Positions 57,016 to 64,000 of a stretch of 64,000 bases of DNA are shown in pieces; positions within the stretch are counted from its first letter, which is position 1; each line of letters begins with the position of its first letter. Location: the NCBI GenBank assembly GCA_963843595.1, contig CAWJLG010000010.1, positions 62,001 to 126,000 on the forward strand, in the 5' to 3' direction. The stretch comes from CAIWHR01 sp963843595 (GTDB taxonomy: Bacteria > Pseudomonadota > Gammaproteobacteria > Burkholderiales > Casimicrobiaceae). Under the pieces are notes generated by a model that saw only the letters and a list, made by a program, of their open reading frames with translations, was not told where the DNA came from and searched no databases. The position numbers and the translations under genes are program-made.

Positions 57016-57993
57016 TCAGGGACGTGGCGACGCGCCGAGATCGACGACGATCTTGCCCCGTCCGTGTCCCGTTTCCATCGTCCGCTGCGCATCGGCCACG
57101 TCCTCGAGCGCTATCGTGCGGGCGATGTGCGGCGCGAGGGCGCCCTCGGCGGCGAGCCGCGCCAGGCGCGCCCACATCGTGCCGTTCGCACGCAGGACCA
57201 GGCCGATCGCGCGTTGCCGGGAGCCGAGCCGCGCGACGACTCGGGCCAACAGCATGCTCACCACCGCCGGGGCGCTGGGGCTGGTATCGACGTAGATGCC
57301 TTCGGGCGCGAGTACATTGCGGCTCGCGAAGAAGCCCGTGACACCCGCGGCGTCGAACACGACGTCGTAGCGCGTGTCGCGCCGCGTGAAGTCTTCGCGC
57401 GTGTAATCGATGACATCGTCGGCGCCGAGCGTGCGGACGAATTCGACGTTCGCCGGGCCGCACACCGCGGTGACGTGCGCGCCGAGGTGCTTGGCGAGCT
57501 GGACGGCATAGTGACCGACGCCGCCGGCGGCCGCGGTGATCAGCACCCGCTGGCCGCGTTCGAGACGCGCATGGTCGGTCAGCGCCTGCACCGCCGTGCC
57601 GCCCGCGATCGGCAGGACCGCCGCCGTTGCGTACGCAATCCCCTCCGGAATCGGCACGACATGCTCGGCCGGCGTGCAGACGTATTCGGCCAGCGCTCCC
57701 TGACGCGGGAAGGGCGACAATGTTCCGAACACGCGCTCGCCGGGAAAGCGGCCGATCGCCCCGCCGCCCACGCCGACGATCTCGCCGGCGAACTCGACGC
57801 CCACGCCACGCGGCGGGCGGTCGAGCAGCGGCACCAGACGCAGGTGACCCGCGCGGATCTTCCAGTCGAGCGGGTTCAGGCCGACCGCGTGGACGCGGAC
57901 CTTGACCTCCCCGGCACGAGGCGAGGGCTCGGCGACGTCGGCGATCCGCAGGACGTCGGGCGGTCCGAACCGGTCGTAGCGGATCGCGCGCAT
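57016..57993 (-). CDS. MDR-family NAD(P)H:quinone oxidoreductase-like protein
   Basis: 325 aa. GroES-like N-terminal domain (VHAVGLNPLDWKIRAG) and a Rossmann domain with AAAGGVGHYAVQLAKHLGA. No structural zinc cysteines are visible, so it is a zinc-free quinone reductase-type MDR. Substrate unknown. It starts 13 bases after the DUF2237 stop, with a shared minus-strand transcript possible. Confidence 0.9.
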   Translation of the reverse strand: MRAIRYDRFGPPDVLRIADVAEPSPRAGEVKVRVHAVGLNPLDWKIRAGHLRLVPLLDRPPRGVGVEFAGEIVGVGGGAIGRFPGERVFGTLSPFPRQGALAEYVCTPAEHVVPIPEGIAYATAAVLPIAGGTAVQALTDHARLERGQRVLITAAAGGVGHYAVQLAKHLGAHVTAVCGPANVEFVRTLGADDVIDYTREDFTRRDTRYDVVFDAAGVTGFFASRNVLAPEGIYVDTSPSAPAVVSMLLARVVARLGSRQRAIGLVLRANGTMWARLARLAAEGALAPHIARTIALEDVADAQRTMETGHGRGKIVVDLGASPRP

Positions 57994-58006
57994 GCGTCGG
58001 CGAGCG

Positions 58007-58381
58007 TCAGTGCCTGTCCAGCGCGTGGCGCTCGAGATCCGCCAGCGCGACGACCGCAAGTGTTTCCTCGTGCGTCGCGGCGAGGATCACCGGTGGCGCG
58101 ACCCCCGCGTCGAGTGCCTCGCGCCAACGTCCGACGCAAACGCACCAGCGATCGCCCGGTTTGAGGCCGGCAAACCCGAACTCGGGCGCCGGCGTCGACA
58201 GGTCGTTGCCGCGCTCCTTCGAAAATGCGAGAAAGGCCGCGGTCATTTGCGCGCAGACCACGTGCATGCCGACGTCTTCGGGGCCCGTGTTGCAGCAACC
58301 GTCGCGATAGAAGCCGGTGCGCGGCGACGTCGAGCACGGAGCGAGCGCGCCGCCGAGGACATTCCTGTCGTCCTTGTTCAT
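58007..58381 (-). CDS. DUF2237 protein
   Basis: 124 aa from the ATG at 58381. The motif NVLGGALAPCSTSPRTGFYR then DGCCNTGPEDVGMHVVCAQM and the end GDRWCVCVGRWREAL define DUF2237, with several conserved cysteines. No catalytic role is established. It lies 37 bases after the esterase stop on the same strand. Confidence 0.9.
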   Translation of the reverse strand: MNKDDRNVLGGALAPCSTSPRTGFYRDGCCNTGPEDVGMHVVCAQMTAAFLAFSKERGNDLSTPAPEFGFAGLKPGDRWCVCVGRWREALDAGVAPPVILAATHEETLAVVALADLERHALDRH

Positions 58382-58418
58382 CGAGGATGGATGCTGGATT
58401 GTCCCGCGCAAGGGGGGT

Positions 58419-59537
58419 TCACGGCTTCAGCGCGCGATAGAGGAAGGGCAGGCTCACATCCATCCGGTAGTCGATGTCCGAATGATTGTCGTCGAATTCC
58501 TCGTAGACGTGGGGGATGCCGGCCTCGGCGAGCCGGCGCGACAGGATCCGGGTGCCGTAGTGGATGTGATACTGGTCGCGCCAGCCGCAGTCGATGTAGA
58601 TGCCGGCAAGCGCTTTGAGGTTGTCGCGGTAACGGGCGACCATGTTGATCGGGTCGTGCTTCAGCCAGTTGCGCCAGCGCCCGGCGATGAGCTCGCCGGA
58701 TTCGAGGTGAAAGGGCAGACGGAATCCGAGCGGCGCCTTCGGATCCGGATCGTACGTCGCGGCCATGCACACGTTCATGATCGTGTGCCCTTCGTTGAGC
58801 GAAAGCTTCTCCTTCTTCCACACACTGTCGAGGAAGCGGCGGACGCGGCCGTCGTCCAGTCCCTCGGCGAGGCCCTTGCGGGCGCGGGTTTCCGCGCGCG
58901 CATCGTAGGGGCCTTCGCGTCGCTTCGGATCGCGATACTTGGTGAGCTCGTCGAGCGAATTCGGCCAGTCGCAGCGATAGACGAAGTCGAAGTAGGCGTC
59001 GCCGGAGTGATCGGCCACCGCCCCCCAGTGTTGCGTGTAGCGCATGCCGTGGACGATGGCGCCGTAGCCGCCGGAGGACTTGCCGAAACAGCCGCGGTGC
59101 TCGCGCGCGGCGAGCGTGCGGAACTCGCGATCGACGAACGGAATGATCTCCCGGGTCAGGTAGTCGCCGTAGCGGCCGATCGCCGACGAATTGACGTACT
59201 GGTTGCCGCCGAGTGCGGTGAAGCAATCCGGAAACACGAGGATCACCGGGCCCATCTTCCGCTCGTGGATGAGGCGTGCCGCACGCTCGGGGACGTTGTC
59301 CGAAAAGGGCTTCCAGTTGGTATGGGCGAGCCCGGAGCCGGTGAACCCCACCATGTCGTAGAGGACCGGAAACCGCCGGCCACGACCGGCGCCGGCCGTC
59401 CCCTCGTACTGCGGCGGCAGCCAGACGGCGACCTTGCGCACGTGCGGATCGCCGAGCGGGTTGTCGCGCAGGATGCGCGACGTGTGCTCGAGCACGACCA
59501 GCGTGCCGGCGGCGGCGAGGGGGCGCTTCTTGGCCAT
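58419..59537 (-). CDS. Esterase-family (alpha/beta) hydrolase, enterochelin esterase-like fold
   Basis: 372 aa. The nucleophile motif GKSSGGYGAIVHGM is at about residue 155, with an Asp and His in EEFDDNHSDIDYRMD near the C-terminus. The region LEHTSRILRDNPLGDPHVRK at the N-terminus is family-like. Antigen-85 or enterochelin-esterase type D proteins share this fold. Substrate unknown. The ATG at 59537 is preceded by AGGGATCCTCC-like pyrimidines on the other strand (GGAGGGATCCTTC, reverse strand AGGATCCCTCC), so the ribosome site is GGAT-rich and only moderate. Confidence 0.85.
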   Translation of the reverse strand: MAKKRPLAAAGTLVVLEHTSRILRDNPLGDPHVRKVAVWLPPQYEGTAGAGRGRRFPVLYDMVGFTGSGLAHTNWKPFSDNVPERAARLIHERKMGPVILVFPDCFTALGGNQYVNSSAIGRYGDYLTREIIPFVDREFRTLAAREHRGCFGKSSGGYGAIVHGMRYTQHWGAVADHSGDAYFDFVYRCDWPNSLDELTKYRDPKRREGPYDARAETRARKGLAEGLDDGRVRRFLDSVWKKEKLSLNEGHTIMNVCMAATYDPDPKAPLGFRLPFHLESGELIAGRWRNWLKHDPINMVARYRDNLKALAGIYIDCGWRDQYHIHYGTRILSRRLAEAGIPHVYEEFDDNHSDIDYRMDVSLPFLYRALKP

Positions 59538-59776
59538 CGGAGGGATCCTTCGCGTTCCCGAACCAGCGCCGCGCGGACCCGCGGCACCCACCGGATTGTG
59601 CCGGGCCGGCGTATCGCCGGCAATCTCATCGTTTCCGACGCCTGCCGTTCGGGATCGCCCGGCGTGTTCCGTCGTTGCGCGGTGACGCGCGAACGGGGTC
59701 GCGTCAGGTGCCTGCCGGAAGGGATTCCTGCGAAGACCGGCGCCTCGGCGCGACGGCCCGGCGAAGGGGCGTGGTG

Positions 59777-60238
59777 TCAGGGCTTGAGCAGCATCGATCC
59801 GCGGCACTTCTTCGCGCCGCAGCGGCAGGCGAGGGCATCGCGAACTTTCTTCGTGACGCGGCCGTCGATCGAGAGCCGGTAGTCGTAGGTCAGTTCCTCG
59901 CCGCGGCGAATCTTGCGCCGCGCCTCGATGAACACGCGGCCCTCGTCGTCCTCGAACGTCGTGCAATTGGGATCGCAGGAGTGATTGATCCAGCGCGCCG
60001 CATTGCCGCGCACGCCGGCATCGATCACGGTGCCGTCGTCGAGCTCGAAGATGAACGTGTGGTAGGGATTCTCCGGATCGGAGTCCGGACGCTTGCTGGC
60101 GACCTTCCAGGTCGTGCGATCGCCGCGGTACTCGATGATCGTCTTGCCTCTGGAAATCTTGCGCCGGGCGAAGACGCCGCGGCCGTGGATCGGGGAATTG
60201 CGTACGATGTACGCAGGGGGTTTGCGGAGGGCGGGCAT
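59777..60238 (-). CDS. SET-domain lysine methyltransferase-like protein
   Basis: 153 aa. The whole protein is one SET domain with post-SET cysteines: HGRGVFARRKISRGKTIIEY, RWINHSCDPNC, GEELTYDYRL, CRCGAKKCRG. The NHSC and ELTYDY segments and the cysteine pattern match eukaryotic-like histone methyltransferases. In bacteria such proteins may modify ribosomal or nucleoid proteins. A 24-residue frame extension upstream is rejected because MPALRKPPAYIVRNSPIHGR is the natural start. Confidence 0.92.
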   Translation of the reverse strand: MPALRKPPAYIVRNSPIHGRGVFARRKISRGKTIIEYRGDRTTWKVASKRPDSDPENPYHTFIFELDDGTVIDAGVRGNAARWINHSCDPNCTTFEDDEGRVFIEARRKIRRGEELTYDYRLSIDGRVTKKVRDALACRCGAKKCRGSMLLKP

Positions 60239-60484
60239 TGCGGTCCTGTTGTTGCCGAAACGTCGCGACTCGCTTGCACACGTCGCGGCCGGTAAGTGCT
60301 CGGCGCGCATTATCCCGCAATTCGTGCCCGGTCGTGCGGACCCGGACGCATTGCACCGCTACTGCGCTGCATGATTGAACGCATGCGGCGATCGTACTAG
60401 GATCGGCGCCATCACAAAGGACCGGCAGGCGAGCGTCGGATGGAACAACGCCTGCACGGTCTCGAACCGAGGAGGATGGAGACG

Positions 60485-60856
60485 ATGCCTGACACGATGA
60501 GGAAGCCCGCGGCCCGGACGGTCGCGGCATGGATGACCGTCGGACTGATCGCCGCGGCTGGCAGCGCGCTCGCCGGCACCCCATCGCCCACCGAGTGCGC
60601 CGAGGGCGCCGAGTTCATCGGTAACGCGGCGCATGCGCGCGACACGGGCATGTCGCGCGACGCGTTCATCGACCAGATGGAAGCGGACTTCCATGCGATC
60701 CGCGCCTTCCCGCACGAGTTGCGCTGGTTCGTCCAGGACGAGTCCGACGAGGCATTCCTTCTCGGCGCGGCCCGCGACGTCTTCGATCGGCCCGAGACTC
60801 CGGAAGCACACCGGATCGGTTTCTTTCGCTCGTGTATGAGCCGGCGGTTTGTCTGA
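60485..60856 (+). CDS. Small secreted protein of unknown function
   Basis: 123 aa from the ATG at 60485, which has GGAG at a usable distance; ATGs at 60476 and 60440 are less likely. Signal peptide of about 32 residues (VAAWMTVGLIAAAGSALAGT). The mature part has Cys in PTECAEGAEFIGN and near the C-terminal FFRSCMSRRFV, plus the helix DAFIDQMEADFHAIRAF. I do not recognise a family. Convergent with the NRPS across 80 bases. Confidence 0.7.
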   Translation: MPDTMRKPAARTVAAWMTVGLIAAAGSALAGTPSPTECAEGAEFIGNAAHARDTGMSRDAFIDQMEADFHAIRAFPHELRWFVQDESDEAFLLGAARDVFDRPETPEAHRIGFFRSCMSRRFV

Positions 60857-60935
60857 GGGCGAAGGCGTCTAGGCTTCGGCAGTCCGCGGGTTCCGATCTG
60901 CGTGGTTCCTTGCGCGATGGAAATGGGCTCCGGAA

Positions 60936-63900
60936 TCAGCTTGTTCGGAGTTGATCGATGCACGCCTGCAGCCGTGCGGCGAGATCGGCGACGACCGGTG
61001 GCTTGACGATATCGCCGTGGTTGCCTGGAAGGCGGTGGATGCGGGTGGCCCCGTTCATCACCTGAGCCCATCCCAAGCGATCGAGGGCGGCACGGGCGGC
61101 CGACGCTTCGGCGATGAAGAGTTCGACCGGGTGTGGACTCGGCCGCGGCCGGTAGCCCCAGTGCGCCCAGCGGTGGGCCTCGCCAATGCTGTGCAGAGTA
61201 CGCAACCGGCCCAGACCTGTCGCCTGCAGGAGCGCAAAATACGTGTACTCCTGCAACTGGCGCAGCGTCGACCGGCGACGTATCGCGCGGGTCAGTTCGG
61301 CAAGCCATCGCGCCATCGTCGCCCGACGCGGCGCATAGCTGTCGAGCAGGGCGAGCATGGCCACGTGCTCGCCGGCTCGTGCCAGTTGCTGCGCGATTTC
61401 GTAGGCAACCACACCCCCGCTGGAAAAGCCGGCGATGAGGTAGGGACCGTCGGACTGCGCCCTGCGCATCGATTCCAGACAATGGGCGGCGATCGACTTC
61501 GATGCTGCGGTCGGGGCGCCCGCTGCCAATGACGCCCCGCGCCTGGAGTCCGTAGACCGGTTGGTCGGCGGCGAGATGGCGGGCGAGGTCGTAGTAATGG
61601 AAGAGGTTCCCGCCCATGGTGTGCACGACGAACAACGGTCGGCGCGACCCGCTCTTCATTAGCACGAGTTCCGGATTCGCTTCACCCTGGTACTCGTCGC
61701 GGAGCAGGGCGGCCAGCGCCTCGATGGTGCCGCCTTGAAACCAGAGGGTGTCGAGCGGCAGGCGGCGCTGGAAGGTTCGTTCGATCTGGTCCATCAATTG
61801 AACCGCGAGCAATGAGTGCCCGCCCAGGTCGAAGAAGTTGTCCCGCACGCCGACCGACGGGCGCTCGAGGAGGCTCTCCCAGATCCGGGCCAGATGGCGT
61901 TCGATATTGTCGCGGGGCTTCATCGGGCTCGACCGATGATCACCACGGTCGCTCGCCGGTGCCGGTAGTGCCTTGCGATCGACCTTGCCGTTGGGGGTGA
62001 GCGGCAGTGCCGGCAGACGCACGAACGCGGCGGGGATCATGTAGTCGGGCAGCCGCCGCCTGAGCGCCGCGCGCAGTTCGACGACGGCCAGGTCCTCGGC
62101 GTCGGTGACCACATAGGCCACCAGGCGCGAATCGCCCGGTCCGTCCTCGCGCAGCAGCACCAGCGCGGCGCGCACCTGCGGCTGCTGCATGAGGACCGCC
62201 TCGATCTCGCCCAACTCGATGCGAAAGCCGCGCAGCTTCACTTGGGTGTCGAGGCGGCCCAGGAACTCGAGGTTGCCGTCCGGCAGATAGCGCACCCGAT
62301 CGCCGGTGCGGTACAGGCGCGCGTCGGCGTGCGCGCTGAACGGGTCCGGCACGAAGCGCTCGGTCGGTGAGCTCCGGCCGGTTCCAGTAGCCACGGGCGA
62401 GGCCATCGCCACCGAGGTACAGCTCGCCCGGCACGCCGACCGGCACCGGCTGCCGATGCTGGTCGAGGACGTAGGCGACCGTGTTCGCGAGCGGCCGGCC
62501 GATCGGGATCGTGCGCTGGTCCGACGCGACCGCGGTGATCGGGTGCCAGGTGGCAAAGGTCGTGGTCTCGGTCGGCCCATAGACGTGCAGCAGCCGCTGC
62601 GGCCCTCCCGCGTCGAGACACGCGCGCACCCAGTGCGGGTCGACCGCCTCGCCGCCGAACAGGACCTGCTTCACGCCGGCGAAGGCATTCGGCCGGGCGC
62701 GGATCACTTCGTTGAACAGCGCTGTGGTCAGAAACAGAGTGGAGACGCCGCTACGCCGCAGCTCGTCGGCAAGGTGTGGCGGATCGAGTGCAACCTCGCG
62801 CGGCATGACGACGAGGCGCGCGCCGTTGGCGAGCGCTCCCCAGACCTCGAACGTCGTCGCGTCGAAGGCGGGATTGGCCACTTGGGCCACCCCGTCCGTG
62901 GGGTCGAGCTGAATGTAGTCGGTGTTGCACACCAGGCGCGCAATCGCACGATGCGGCACCATCACGCCCTTGGGCGTCCCCGTCGAGCCGGAGGTGTAGA
63001 TGACGTAGGCGAGATGCTCGGGGCGGGTGAGGGTGATGGGGTTGTGGGTCGGTTGCGCCTGCAATTCCGGCGGCGGGGCGTCGAGGCAGACCAGCGCCGC
63101 GGCGGTCGGCGGCAGGGTGTCGCGCAGCGACTGCTGGGTGAGCACGACGGAGGCGCGCGGCATCGGCGAGCATGAACGCCAGGCGCTCGGTCGGATAGCT
63201 GGGATCGAGCGGCAGGTAGGCGCCGCCGGCCTTGAGGATGCCGAGCATGCCGACCACCAGCTCCAGCGAGCGCTCGAGGCAGAGGCCGACCAGCACATCC
63301 GGTCCGACGCCCTTGCTGCGCAGGTAGTGCGCCCACTGATTGGCGCGGGCGTTGAGCTCGCCGTAGGTGAGTTGCCGGTCCTCGAATACCACCGCTACCG
63401 CATCGGGAGCGCGTGCGACCTGCTCGTCGAAGAGCTGATGAATGCAGCGATCCCGGGGATAGTCGGTCGCGGTGTCGTTCCACTCCACCAGCAATTGCTG
63501 ACGCTCGGCCGGGGTAAGCAGCGGGAGTTCACTGACCGGGGTTTCGGGCCTGGGCGACGATGCCCTCGAGCAGGGTGGTGAAGTGGCCGGCCATCCGGGC
63601 GATGGTGGCGGCGTCGAACAGGTCGGTGGCGTATTCGAATGCCACCGCAGAGTTGCCCGTCGGTTTCGGTGAGGAAGAGGGACAAGTCGAACTTGGCCGT
63701 GTCGGCGCCAACGGAATGCGTTCGATCTCCAGGCCGGGGAGGCGGAGTGCCGTTGCGGGCGTGTTCTGCAGAGCGAACATGACCTGGACCAGCGGGTTGC
63801 GGCTCATGTCCCGCTCGGGGCCGAGCTCCTCGACCAGTTTCTCGAACGGCAACTCCTGGTGTCCGTAGGCGTCAAGCGCGCGCTGGCGCGTGCGCGTCAG

Positions 63901-64000
63901 GAGTTCGACAAAGCTCGGGTTGCCGGAGAGATCGCCGCGCATCACCAGCGTGTTGACGAAGAAGCCGATGAGGCCTTCGAGCTCGGGCCGATTGCGTCCG
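60936..64000 (-). pseudogene. Nonribosomal peptide synthetase, terminal C-A-PCP-TE module (partial, frameshifted)
   Basis: The gene enters from the right edge. From 64000 downward: end of a condensation domain (RPELEGLIGFFVNTLV), an adenylation domain (TYGELNARANQWAHYL, YTSGSTGTPKGVMVP, GYWNRPELT, NGKVDRKAL), a carrier domain (DNFFDLGGHSLLAVQ) and a thioesterase (AGFSSGGVVAYEIAQQ with GNHGDIVKPP). Six indels break it: +1 near 61494, 62362, 63157, 63542 and 63656, and -1 near 63708. The pocket residues I read as DAFFLGVTFK, near hydrophobic Ile/Val-type codes. The TE end implies hydrolytic or cyclising release. The frameshifts mean expression is uncertain unless they are errors. Confidence 0.85.

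Overview
The window is about 64 kb of GC-rich bacterial DNA with tightly packed genes. The gene complement (AceK, Orn, RsgA next to a pterin dehydratase and an M48 protease, a CobD/CbiB-like protein, a TAXI-type TRAP system, a DUF5648-tailed peptidase) suggests a betaproteobacterium of Burkholderiales type. This is inferred from gene families and order; no rRNA or tRNA gene was seen.

Layout. 0.3-9.3 kb: a ROK-family kinase, then acyl-CoA electron transfer (an ETF-quinone oxidoreductase divergent from a membrane Fe-S/CCG protein), a thioesterase, an acetoacetyl-CoA synthetase, an isochorismatase-like hydrolase and a CobD/CbiB-like membrane protein. 9.3-21.4 kb: a potassium region on the minus strand (two tiny membrane ORFs, kdpF, kdpA, kdpB, kdpC, kdpD, kdpE, kup) facing two tandem PtsN-like IIANtr genes. 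21.4-26.7 kb: rsgA, pterin dehydratase, a small cytochrome c, M48 protease, orn, an alpha/beta hydrolase and a NUDIX hydrolase. 26.7-28.0 kb: an IS110-family element whose non-coding left part could encode a bridge-type RNA. 28.0-32.1 kb: DUF302, DUF1850 and a TAXI TRAP transporter. 32.2-60.9 kb: mostly intact housekeeping and accessory genes, including ilvA, a phosphohexomutase, a CYTH-CHAD protein, DAHP synthase, a PsiF-repeat protein, an M23 peptidase, rlmI, a CCC1/VIT1-like transporter, an S9 peptidase, hsp20, aceK, several zinc or metal proteins and a SET-domain protein. 60.9-64 kb: the last module (C-A-PCP-TE) of a nonribosomal peptide synthetase, cut by the window edge.

A recurrent feature is single-base frameshifts in otherwise well conserved genes. 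I count 16 (13 of +1, 3 of -1): five in kdpA, one each in kdpD, the second ptsN-like gene and the M48 protease, two in the TRAP permease and six in the NRPS. They all fall in 14-30 kb and 61-64 kb, none in 0-14 or 30-61 kb. This could be local assembly error or real decay, and it decides whether the Kdp pump and the NRPS work.

The most interesting groups are (i) the Kdp-Kup-PtsN neighbourhood with two or three microproteins, which joins potassium uptake to the nitrogen-PTS regulator known to act on KdpD in enteric bacteria; (ii) the IS110 element with its candidate guide RNA; and (iii) strong hairpins in the leaders of the EtfD-like gene and between the hydrolase and NUDIX genes.
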